Positions 10,819 to 21,685 of a stretch of 56,797 nucleotides of DNA are shown piece after piece. Within the stretch, counting starts at the first letter, position 1, and each line of letters starts with the position of its first letter. The stretch spans positions 1 to 56,797 of the forward strand of contig JAHBBC010000072.1 of the NCBI GenBank assembly GCA_019915015.1. Direction: 5' to 3'. Under the pieces are notes generated by a model. The model saw nothing but the letters and a program-made list of their open reading frames with translations. It was not told where the DNA came from and did no database searches. Source of the DNA: Auriscalpium vulgare. Its lineage: Eukaryota > Basidiomycota > Agaricomycetes > Russulales > Auriscalpiaceae. Position numbers and translations under genes: made by a program.

Positions 10819-13800
10819 ATGCCCTACTGTTACTGCTCAAAGTGCCATCCCAAGAGCATTGTTCAAGTAAATACAATCAAAAAGCACATGGCTTATGACC
10901 GGAAGATCATCTCACGGCCCCAAGACCATACCCAGGAGTTTCTTGATGTCATCCAGGCCGGACTAGATCGATGCCAGGGGGTGTTAGATCAGATTTCAGG
11001 CATGTTTGTTATTGTGTGCCTATGAATCCAAAATTCTGACATTTTCATAGGTCAAAGGGCTCAAGAGAGAAATACTCATATTGATCAAGGTGAGTTAAGG
11101 GTTATCTTATCTGACTACTACTCAGTATTTGATCCTTGAAGATCCTCATTTATTCCAGGAGGATTCATCTAGAGACATCTTGCCTGTGGATGCTGGGGAT
11201 GCTGGGAACTCCCCATCTATGCATTCAATTGCTTCTCATCTAATGGAAGAAAAAGATAATGACCACCACTCTCATGATGTGGATGAATCTCATGATGTGG
11301 ATGAATCTCATGATGTGAATGAATCTCATGATGTGGATGAACCTATGGTTGGTCTAAATGATGACAAAGATAAAGCCCATGGTAATCCTGATGAGGGCAC
11401 ATGGAGTCCAGATGATGATTTTGATGATCCTGATGAACTTAACAACAATATTCTGGATATTGCTGAAGAATCAAGTGGGGAGGATGTTGATGAAGCAATT
11501 ACAGATGATACTGATTCAAGTGATGAAGCTATCTCAAATCATGCTGATTCAGAGGATGAATCATCAAGTACATCAGACATAGAAGAAGAATTTTTCTGGC
11601 AGCTTCCAGACTCAGCAGCTGAAATCAAAAAGACACTTCTTGATGGGTACACATGCCCTCCTGTCCCTGTGGACATTCCTACCAAGATCCCTCTTACAGC
11701 ATCTGAAAGGCTATCATTAAAGCATTGGATAGCTTGGAAGAAGACAAATGGCACTGTACAGGCTTACATAGAGCATGGTCATGTTCTCCAAGAGGAAAGC
11801 AACACAAAGATTATCAGTCTGTACAGTGTCAGAAAATTGGCCACTAAAATCACTGGCCTGCAGCCTATCAAAATAGATATATGTCCTAACAGTTGCATAG
11901 CATACTCAGGTGAATTTGAGCAACTGACTGCATGCCCTTATAAGAAGAAAGGGAAGATATGTGGGCAGCCTCGATATAGGCCTCAGTCAAAGGCTACCTT
12001 AAAGCCAAAACCACGTGCTCAAATGATGTCTTTGCCCCTAATTGCCACTATACAAGCTCTTTTTGCAAATGCTGACACCTCTGATTTAATTCGGAGTAGA
12101 GATCGATGTTTGAAAGAAACCTTGAAACTAGTAGCAGAAGCTTCAAGGTTCTCAGACTTTGCAAGTGGAACAGTGCATAGACACCATTACCAAGCACAGG
12201 GATTGTTTCAGGATCAAAGAGATATTGCATTAGCACTGTCAACAGATGGTGCACAACTCACAATGAAGAAGCAATCAGACACCTGGGTATTGATACTAGA
12301 ATTGCTCAACTTCCCAGCTGAGTTACGCTATAAGACCAAAAATATTGTGATACCCCTGGCAATACCAGGACCTCAACCCCCTGGACATATAGAATCTTTT
12401 CTTTTTGGTCTGTTCAGACAAATGGCACAGCTTTCAGAGGGGACTTGGATTTGGGATGTAATTGATTCACATTATTATATTCAACGAACATATCTGTGCA
12501 TGGTTCTTGGTGATATGCTAGGTTCTGCTAAGCTCAATGGCATGGCTGGACATACAGCATTATTTGGAGACAGATTCAGTATGATACGGGGTGCTCAAAG
12601 CAGCCTGAAAAAGGGGGCAAAGGCACAGTATTATCCATGTTCTCCTCCAGAAAGTCTGAGGTATAATCCAGATCGACCAAAAAAATATGATCTTCTCAAA
12701 TTACCTATGCGGACTGAGCTTCATTATCGAGAGACTCTTGAGAAATTAAATCAAGCTAAAAGCAAGACTGCAAGTAACAAAGTTACCAAGATGAGTGGGA
12801 TATCCAGGATGCCGCTCTGCATGTTTAGCCCTGCTTTTCTCCATCCATCATTTTTTCCCCTTGATCCGTTTCATCTGATATATGAAAATTGTATGGCCTA
12901 TTTGTGGGATCTGTGGACAACTTTTAGTGCTCCAGAAGAAATGTGCCATCTTAGCACTTATAAAGCTGAGACATTAGGGAGACTTGTCAGTGAAGCCATG
13001 TGTACACTTCCTCCTTGTTTTTGTGGGCCTATCCGGGATCCATTCTTAAAACGTCAAAGTCAATATAAAATATTTGAGTGGATGGCATTATTGCATTGGT
13101 ACATCATTCCACTAGGTACAGAGCTGGGTTTTAATCCCACTGTGTTATCAAACTTTGCAAAGTTTGTAGAAATTGCAGATATTGCCATGGCTATTCGATC
13201 ACATTCACCATCAGAACTTAGGGTTTTTCACTCCCTGATAAAGGATTTTCTTGAAGAGTATGAAACAATTTATGTTGGCGAGGATCCTGAAAAGGTTTCT
13301 CGGTGCAGACTTTGTATCTTTCAACTGATCCATATCCCCACTCATATTGAATGGTATGGGTCAATAAGACTGGGATCCCAAGCAACTGTTGAACGGGCTA
13401 TAGGAGAAATGGGACACAAAATCCGGTCCAAAAAGGCACCATTTGCAAATATGGCTACTATCATCTGGGAAAGGGAGCTTATGAGAGTGCTCTTGCTGTA
13501 TGAGCCCTCATTGGCATATGTAAAACCAGAGACTAAAAAGAAGACATTTATCAAAGAAGTGGCAATCAAAAAATCTGAGAGAAAAAATCAAACCTCAGAG
13601 TTTCGGTCCCATTTGAGTGCTATTTGTAAATATCGAAAGCACCCTATTGATACCAATTTGGAGCTTTGTCGATGGGCGAAGTATTCAATTCCAAATAAAA
13701 AGACATTGACTTCTAAACTCTTTGAAACATTGGGAAAACCGGTTACACGATCAAGTAAACATTTTGAGGCTGTAGTAGATGAGAGAGAAGACCCTGTATT

Positions 13801-14083
13801 TGGACAAGCATTGGCATATTATGAAGTTGTTGGAACCTCTGAAGCATATGTTGTATTTATTCCTTTGATTGACTGTAAGCTGCACTTGAAGAGGTGGAAA
13901 GGAAAATGGGGAAGGGCTATTGAAGCTCTACCAGTGAAATTGATCCAGAACCTAATTGGTACTGTAGAGTTTGAGTGCAGAGTTCACATATTGAGAAAGC
14001 ACCCAGGACTACACATACTCAATTTGGATGAGCTCAACTTGGGAGATGAGGGGGATGTAGATGAGGAGGGGGATGTAGTTTAG
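10819..14083 (+). CDS. Tnp2 (CACTA/EnSpm-type) transposase family protein
   Basis: Exon 1 starts MPYCYCSKC, with a C.C..C...T...H zinc-finger-like head seen in agaricomycete Tnp2 proteins. Two very short introns follow (best reading 11014-11050 and 11090-11125), both in phase 0. The third exon then runs unbroken to 14083. After a disordered acidic stretch comes the Tnp2 core: ICPNSCIAYSGEF with a second Cys, LSTDGAQLTMKKQSDTW, LLNFPAELRY and IPGPQPPGHIESFLFGL. The long open frame shows no stops. CACTA transposases cut and paste DNA flanked by CACTA ends, but no such ends were found nearby. Base composition is far more AT-rich than the neighbours, CpG is rare, and both features start close to the ATG. 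It may be a stranded or domesticated copy. The intron 1 donor is uncertain (10981 is an alternative). Confidence 0.8.
11273..11344 (+). repeat. 18-bp tandem repeat inside the Tnp2 gene (four units)
   Basis: CATGATGTGGATGAATCT is repeated four times with one or two changes. It encodes repeated SHDVDE blocks in the acidic N-terminal linker of the transposase. Confidence 0.85.
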
Positions 14084-14267
14084 TGGTTCATCTGCCTTCC
14101 AGTATGTACAGGAGTTGAAAATCTGCAATTAAATTTACCACTTTCCCCAACCATGATTCAGTCTGGCACCCTTTTTTAGTCCAAAAGCGCCGCTGCGCGG
14201 AAGTGGGCGAAGCAGATGGAGGTGCGCGGAAGAAGCCGAGAGCCACATATGAATTAGGAAGGCGGCG

Positions 14268-14640
14268 GCCACACCCAGCTGGTACCTATCATTTAGCTGG
14301 CAAACATCATTGTCTCGTCTTTTGTTCCAGCAGTGCGTATTGCTATTGGTGAGCATATCACGACGCCCTGTCCCTGCGCACTCCCCACGACGCCTCCACT
14401 CGCCAGCCCGCGACGCGATACACGCATTGTCCTCGCAGCGTTCCTCGGTCCCCACGGCGGCCTATACACACCGCGCCGTGCACATCTCCCCCCTGCTCCT
14501 CTCGGCGCAAGTGCACCGCTGTGCACGTACGACGCACGAACGCGAGTCAACCCATGGTGAGCCCGCGTCGCGTTTGCCCTGCCCATGCTTGCGCGGCCCG
14601 TTCACGCCGGGCTTGTGCGCGTGGGCAGGAACGCAGGCGA
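14268..14640 (+). repeat. Diverged repeat copy 2, inverted relative to 8160-8470
   Basis: The plus strand here carries the same ordered landmarks as the minus strand of 8160-8470. They include ATCATTTAGCTGGCAAA at 14288, a CTATTGGTGAG splice-donor-like site and the CGCGTCGCGTTTGCCCTG/CGGCCCGTTCACGC segment. It begins about 190 bases after the Tnp2 stop codon. Small frames from the two copies (for example the CAARSRRA word) resemble each other. Confidence 0.75.
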
Positions 14641-16276
14641 CATGGCGCCGCCGTTGTCCTCTGGCGGCCGGGGTCTGGCCCATCCACGCACCACTCGAGA
14701 CGCTCGGCGCTGCTGGCGAGCACACACGCAGTCAATGGCCGTGTATGGCGGCCATGTGTTCAGCCCGCCAGCATGTAGAGCCGGAACGCGCGGGCGCATG
14801 GCCTCGCCTGTTCATTGTCGAGATGCCCTGCCAGTGCAGGTATTGAGCGCTTGAGCCATTAGCAGGCTGCTGCTTCAAGGTACATCCTGACACCGCCGTG
14901 CTGCAGGTCTTGAAGCATTAGATGCTGCGCGATGGCACCATGGCAGCGCTCAAGGCCACGGGAGCGGAGAAAGTCCGACGGTGCAGGCGGGCTCACGCTC
15001 TACAAGGAAAGCACAACCTCTCACATCCGGACTAGCTGGATTGTCTACCGTATCTGCGCATCGTTCACTGCACTCCCTCCCGTGCACCGCAGCACCCTCG
15101 AACGCGCCACTCGATCACATTGCATGCACTCAGCTCAGTCCGACGTACCCCTTATCTAGATCTCTTGCCGGTACTCGACATGCGTGCTGTGCTCCGCTCT
15201 CGCACGTGTATGTATGTGCACTACCTCGACTACCTCGGTGGCCATTTTCTCCGCGACCCCGCTGCGCAGGCGGACCAGCTGCGCGGTGCCCCGGGCCCGT
15301 GGGTGGCTTTCCCGGACGACCACCGGCGCGTGCAGGAGCACCGGAGCACCGCGGCGCCGCGGCGTCTTCTTGGCGGTTTGGCTGGGCTGGCGGATCACGT
15401 CAGGAAGTGTACGGCGACGGGCAGTAAGTCTCCGCCGAGCTCACACTGATATCTCTCCCACTAGGTCACTCCCTTAGAGCGCCAGAAAACACACGCATTG
15501 GCAGGAGAACTGTGCTGTGTGTAAGATTCGTATATTTTGTTATTCCCTCCCATCGTCCGCATATAAATGAATACTTATAGTTCCCACAAGGTGCTGTACT
15601 GGGAACAAACGGGGCCAGGGAATGCGCATCTGCGGCGTCGCCTGCGAATGTAAGTCCTCAGGGCCTTAAGTAATTCTCAGGCCGCTTCAGTATTAGGCCT
15701 GCAAACGGATTCCGACCGCTCGGACATGTGTACTTATGGACGTCCCCTTGTATTATGGCTCGGCGGTATTTCCGTAACATATCTCAATGACATAACTTGG
15801 CATACACGCGACGCCTGCAATATGCCTGCAATACGTCGAGCAGCTGACTCGCACCTCAAAACCATGCTCTACCAGATAGCTTCGGACATCCCCACATGTA
15901 ATATCACGCACGCTGGCCTCCCTTTCGCGTCGCGGCCGGCCAAGCGCTTGTCGGCGGGCTTCTCGGGTCTGCCGGAACCGCAGCGCGTATCATATGATCA
16001 GCGCCCAGCCCCATCAGGCTAATAGCTATGCCTGCAGACTTGGTCCAAGAGGCTCCAAGTCGCTCAAGGCTGGTCAGAACCGCTCTTGTATTCTGCCAAG
16101 TAGAATGAATGTCTTGTTGTTATACGCAGAGGGGCAAAACGGGAGGCACAGAAAGGGGATAGATGCGAGACACGAGGCACAGAAGGAAGCGCTAGGAAGC
16201 CGGCAAGCCGCCGGAGCCGAATCGGGCCTACCTCCACTGATCTCACGTTGCTGATCTACTAGGAGTACGCGCAACA
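14641..16276. other. Long intergenic region, no gene supported
   Basis: Only short overlapping frames are found. The best is 15120-15449 on the plus strand, a 109-codon frame that begins MHALSSVRR, but it has no family match that can be named. No terminal repeats or RNA gene are seen. It may hold gene relics. Confidence 0.4.
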
Positions 16277-18875
16277 ATGGACGCGCATACTCAGGGCCCC
16301 GGCAGCCCTGAATCATCCACCCACGAGCTGTCGAACTCGATCATCTTCTCAGAGGAATACGCTCCACTCCCCCTCCCCGCCGCTGCCGTCGCGCAGAACT
16401 CAGCCGTCGCCGCCGCAGAGAACGTCTCGCAAGCTGGTTCCACTGCCGCGCACCGCCGCACGGACAGCGTCCCCGTCGCCACACCGAATATAAGACCCTA
16501 CGTGCCGAGGCAGAGGGTTATCACGCCTCTCAAGTCCTCGCCTTCAGAATACTCCGGTGACGTGGCGAGTCATCAAGGTCATCTTGACAACCAACGCTAC
16601 GGAAACGAAGCCATGGCCGATGTCTTCAGTAGGACCGAGCTCCCGGCCATCAAGAGCGAGGGCCTCGACCTGCAAGCCACGGCTTGGGTCGATACACTTC
16701 CACCCGGTTTATATCAGCAGATCGAGAAGACAGTCTATAGCGACATCCACGTGCATCTTTCAGCCGGGAACTTCACTGAGGATGCATTCGAAATACATTG
16801 CGAAGCTATCTTCAAAAGAGTCGGTATTGACTTCCCGCAGCTGGTGCGTAGCATTTCCATTATGTGCAGGATATTACTGAAACGTCCTTTAGATACCCAA
16901 ACGGAAATTGTCGGCGAAGTACTGTACCTCCCCGCCGAAGGGTCTCGACGTTCAAAAACCAGATATTGCTACGGTACCGATTGACTCGTTCCCCGAGGTC
17001 GAATTCGGATTCGATTGGTCGCAGAACGCAGCCGTTGTGGAGCTCACAACGACTGCAGAAGTCCCAGATCGCATCGAGAAGACGATGTGTCACAAAGCGA
17101 AAGTGGTCACTCAACTTCAGCTTGGCCGATCCTTTGTGCTCGCAGTCGCGATCACTCCCTACTACATCGAGTATAACATCTTCGACCGCAACGGCCGCGT
17201 CCGCTTCACATACGCCAACACAGTACCTCGCATCCTTCGCCTCATCTTAACCCTCATCTACGCGCCAGATCGGTACTTGGGTATCGACGAGACGGTCAAG
17301 TGGACACCACAAGGCAAGATCGACCAAGTCAAGTACCGGGGCGAGTGGTACAAATTCCGTTACACGCTCTACAACGAGTATTCTCTTCACGGGCCGGCCC
17401 CCTGGGCATACGTCGTCGAGAGGAATGGCAGGACTTACACGCTCACAGACACCTATCCCGATCCGACTCGTACGTTCCTCACCGGATCATTTCTCGCAGC
17501 AGCCAAGAAGGCTGGTGTTGCAGTACCGTTGCTCGTCGGCCCTCAGGGGGAGGATGAAGAGGACGGTTTGCAGGAACAGGGCGGTTTGAAGGAAGAGGAT
17601 GTGCTTCTGGACGATTACCCGTCCGACGCCGTGCTCGCGGCGAAGCGTCGCTCTGCACCGAGTCAAGATGATGTTGCGATGGTGAAAAGGGAGCTAACAG
17701 GCGCTCGACAAACCGTCCAGGAATTGAAGAGGAAGGCCAATGCGCGGGAGGGTATACCGATCAACAAGAAGAAGCCGAGTGAAGACGACGCAGCCTACGG
17801 ATCGCGTTCGTATGCGAAGAGGCGCCGGACGTCCACGCAGCGCGACGAGGCGGACAACGACGAAGAGGACAAGAACGTCGGGGAGGACAAGAAGGAGGGC
17901 TTCTACCGGAAGCACTGCCGGCTCCTGACAAGTACGATCGTCCTCCCGATCGGTGACTTTACCACGAAGCTCGAACTCTTACATGCTTTCAAACATATCA
18001 TCGAGGGTAAGCACAAATCAGTTGAGTGCGCCATATCTTTCACTGACCAACGTCTCAGCGCATAAAATCCTGACCGAGAAGGCGCACATTCTTCATCGCG
18101 ACATCAACCTCAGGAACATCGGCTTCGAGACGGCCGTAGAGGCTCTCGAGAGACCTCTCCCGCGTCGCCCCTCTGTCCAGGTCGGCCACGGTATGATCTC
18201 GAGTTTCGACCAGGCTATCTATTCCAATATGCCGAATAGAGAGTTCGCGAAGCTTCCCCGACCGGTGAGTTCTCTCATTGTGATGCTTGACGACCCGCGT
18301 ACAATGACATCGCCCAGACCAATATGCTGTCGCTACCAATCGAGCTGGCCGACGACCCGGAAACCATTGAGACCTCCCTCCACGATCTCGAGCGATTTTA
18401 CTGGCACATAAACTATATCTGCTGCGCCTACACGGAGCCGGGACACAAGTTCGTGGCAGGCGAAGCCAATGAAGATTGGCATGACCTGGTGGGCCCATTG
18501 GTCTCAGGGACGCGCCTAACCTGCAGCCAGGCGAAAGGCAAGCTCGTCACCAAATTCCATAAATTCCTCGACTTCTACACGCCTTACTTTCACTTCATGA
18601 AACCCAGCATGACGAAACTGCACGGCTTCATGTGGGACAACGCAAAAGATCAGCGTATCTCCACCAGCACCATCACGCACGAGCAATTCCTTCAGTGCCT
18701 CAAAGAAGCGATAGCTGTTGCGGAGACCATTCCAGAGCCGAAGAAGCCAGAGCCGACTGCCGTGCGCGTGAAACGGAAGAGAGAGTCTGTCGACCCGCGT
18801 CGTGGCCCTCATCGCGATACTCATCGACCCACAGGCGCATATGCAGAGTCTGAGGACAGTGAAGCTGGAGGATAA
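16277..18875 (+). CDS. FunK1-type fungal protein kinase, possible pseudokinase
   Basis: Exons 16277-16843, 16893-18006, 18059-18264 and 18318-18875 join in phase to 2445 bases (814 codons plus stop). The layout fits FunK1 kinases of Agaricomycetes: an N-terminal region with a conserved EVEFGFDWSQ-like strand, a lysine/arginine- and acid-rich insert (about residues 470-540), then the catalytic loop HRDINLRNI and a C-terminal lobe with DLERFYWHINYICC. The HRD motif with its catalytic Asp and the following Asn are intact. The segment that should read L-I-D-F-D instead reads ISSFDQA, so the metal-binding Asp of the DFG-like motif appears to be Ser. The C-terminus has a basic patch (VKRKRES). It could be a degenerate or regulatory kinase. 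Substrate is unknown. Confidence 0.8.
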
Positions 18876-19659
18876 TCGACGCCCTCCAGCCCTCCCAATC
18901 GCTACCGCGCCGAGTCCGCAGCCAGTGTTGATCATGGCTACGCACGCATACATGATTTTCTCCGCCCACCGATCCACGAAGTACGAAGCGAGAAGGGCTA
19001 GGGCATCGAGTCTCGTTCACAGACATTGCGACAGTAGTAATTAGCTATTTGATACGTCGTCCATTCCTGTGGTCTGTGTGTATGAATTACGAGTCTGTCT
19101 CCACAATGCCCGCAGTGTGCGAACATTATGCTTAAGTAATCGCGTATCATGGCTCGAAACTCAACAAGAACTGCTGGCATTTTCCATCTGGCAGTCCGCG
19201 CATAACATAGCCCGCTACACTCTGTGAGTCCGTGATCTGGAGAGGCGGCTACAGTGCTTACATAGGAAGACGGCTTGCTGCGGTGCTCGCTGCGCGCATG
19301 GACGTTCAAGACGATTTTCTCTGCGCGCATTCAACACCCTCCTACAGCGACCAGAACTTCCCGCAGCAGCGCTGGTCTCGTCCGCCTCGGTGCACGTTCT
19401 CGAGACGCAACCGCATGCCCCGCTATTGATGCAGGAGCTCGTGGCCGTCTCTCTGCGCTTCTCTGCGGCGTTGGTGGTGGCATGGCTGCTGCGTGCATTG
19501 TGCTCGTGCTCCCGGGGCATGCGCCCAACTCTGTGCACGGCGTCCGCGAGTTTGTGAGCGTGAAGGGCGCGGTCGCGTACATGCCCGCGAGGCGCCATGG
19601 CGGCGTCCGGGGGTGAGAGCACAAGGTGCGTTGCAGCCTCAGTACTTGTTGGTCCTGCT
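18876..19659. other. Intergenic stretch, no gene supported
   Basis: The stretch lies downstream of the kinase gene. Short frames on both strands have no recognisable features. Minus-strand sequence up to about 19660 may include the decayed 3' part of the phosphatase relic. Confidence 0.4.
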
Positions 19660-20300
19660 CCCCCTCGCGTCGTTCCCGCTACGACCCCGCTGGCGCGCGC
19701 GCCGCTGTCGCACCCGGACTCCTGCGAACCAGCATTGCCCGTGGCCACTGCGGCCTTCGTCTTGAGCAGGCTCTCGCGGCGCACGCCGTTGAGCACCGCG
19801 TCGACCGCGACGAACCTGCCTGGCCCACGCCCACCGAGCAGTGCAGCAGCACGGGGTGCTCGCCGAGCGCGTGCTTCATGACAACGTCGTCGAGCGGCGC
19901 GCTGGTCGTCCCGCTCCTGCTGCTGCCTGTCCCGCTCGGCGAGTCCTTGTCGCTCGTGCGCTGCACGGCGCCGCCCGGACTGCGGATCCCGCGCCAGTGC
20001 GCGCCTCCTCGCTGACCTCGGTCTCGCGCTCGATCGTGCGGATGAGCTTGAGCACGCCACGCGGATCGACGGGCACGTTGAGGAGTTGCCGCACTTGATG
20101 ACCACGCCTGGGCGGCGGAGTCAGCTACGGACGCGCGCCAGCCGCGGACCTCATGGAGGAAGGGCGTGCGCTGTCCCGGCAGCGCGAGCGCGGTGCGCGT
20201 GCTGTTGCGCGTGCCGGGACGCGCGATGCACGACGAGGCGGGCAAAGGGCGCGTGGGCGTCCGGCGCGGGCGGTACGTCACATCTCCCTCGACGTGGTCC
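19660..20300 (-). pseudogene. Decayed protein-tyrosine phosphatase gene
   Basis: Three minus-strand frames together resemble one PTP. NVPVDPRGVLKLIRTIERE (about 20090-20030) looks like the segment before the WPD/P-loop part. KHALGEHPVLLHCSVGVG (about 19880-19815) is the P-loop. FVAVDAVLNGVRRE (about 19805-19760), in another frame, is the helix that follows it. Joining them needs at least two frame changes. The P-loop signature HC-x5-R reads HCSVGVGQAG: the essential Arg is Gln, consistent with CGG to CAG at a CpG. With both changes the copy should be inactive. An alternative is that some shifts are sequence errors, but the Arg loss would remain. Confidence 0.6.
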
Positions 20301-20328
20301 TTCCTCTCGCGAGAAAGAATACTTACCT

Positions 20329-20357
20329 CCGCGAGCGAGCTTGGAGCTCGCTCGCGG
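20329..20357. repeat. Perfect 13-bp hairpin with 3-base loop
   Basis: CCGCGAGCGAGCT, then TGG, then the exact reverse complement AGCTCGCTCGCGG. No T-run follows and it is not placed at a gene end, so its role is unclear. Confidence 0.6.
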
Positions 20358-21487
20358 GTGGCGAGCAACAAAACAAGTACATATCAAGAAATAGAATCAC
20401 ACTGACACGAATACATGGCTCATCAGTGCCCCCTCCCCGTTGGCCGCGACGCGACTTTTCAACCAAACCTCCTCCAAGAAACTTTTCCTCCAAGTACACC
20501 TCCCCGTCTTCCACCTAGCCCCTCGCCCCGCGCTCAAATATCCACCAGTCCCATGCTGTCGGCCTCACCGCGGCCCAATGCCGTGGACTGCGCACAGAAT
20601 ATGGCGGCGAAGAAGCGACGCGCTCTGGTGCACACGGAGCGACGCGCGAAACGACGCGAACGCGGTGCTGTCCCGCCGTACGCGCCGTCGCGGCCGCTGC
20701 GCCCTATCCCTCCCTCGTAGTGGGAGCCTTGCCGGAGACGATTGGGTATGCGGTCTGCAGGGGCAGAGGCATGTAGTAGAGCGGGGGGAGGTTGCCGTGG
20801 GCTGGTACAACGACGAGGAGGGCCACCGCAGGGTAGAGGAATAGTGGTTGGTTGTAGTTGATGTTATTGACCTGAATCCACTGATTGTTGTAGTGGTTCG
20901 ACATTGCCTTGATGCGAGGTCGTCAGCATTTGTGAGGTTGAAATGCTACAAAAGACTGACACGGTGTTTGGATGATGAAAGCGTGAAGGTCGAGTTCGCC
21001 GCGACCGCGAGCACTTAGTCGCGTCGCGCGTTGCCGGCGCAGCGCCGCAGCGCCGGTGTGCTGACGCGATCCCCTCAACTCACACCCGACTGCTCCCCAC
21101 ACACTCACCCATGTCTCAGGCCCACAGTGCGCCCTGCGCCACGCACCGTGCGCTCAGCCCGCGCTAGACAGCGAGTCTGCTCCCCACCCGCGAGGTCACA
21201 CAACTGTACCATAGGCGCGGTCGCCCTGCGCTCTTACCGGCACGTCCAGGTCTTGATCTGAAGCACTCAAAGCACCTGTGCGTCACAATTTCGTTTGACC
21301 TCTCCCTTCTCTGCTGAGACGTGCTACAGCGCCACCTCTCGATTCCATCTTCGACACCTCCCTCGCAGTCCGAGCCCGTCGCTGGCCGCCGCCTGCGCGC
21401 GCACTACAGGCTCGACGCGTGGCAGGCTGCCGCCGATTGCATACCCGTACATATCATGATGTATATAACGTATATAACGGATCATTA
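20358..21487. other. Intergenic region left of the Harbinger palindrome
   Basis: No gene is supported. A 66-codon minus-strand frame (20704-20904, Asn/Tyr-rich start) is too short to trust. The last 60 bases are AT-rich with GTATATAACGTATATAACG next to the transposon end. Confidence 0.4.
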
Positions 21488-21554
21488 GGGGAGCTCAGAG
21501 TAGACCGTTTTCGTTTCCGTTTCGTTTTCAAACGCCTTTCGTTTTCGATTCGGC
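21488..21554 (+). repeat. Harbinger terminal inverted repeat, outer left
   Basis: This 67-bp end has many GTTTTCGTTTC-like words. It is the same as 27862-27928 in reverse complement and as 24807-24873 in reverse complement. Confidence 0.9.
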
Positions 21555-21685
21555 CCGCGGCATAAGTGACCCGATGTGTGACAATCGTGTGACTTTAGGT
21601 GACGCTCGCGTTGTGCGGCGTCTTCGTGTCTCACACACTCATTCCCTCGCGATACCTCCTTAATCTACACTCTCCTACTCTCTTA

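Noticed and set aside
19215..20105. 296-codon minus-strand frame taken as one gene
   Set aside because: Only a small part is phosphatase-like; the rest is a shadow frame next to the decayed gene.
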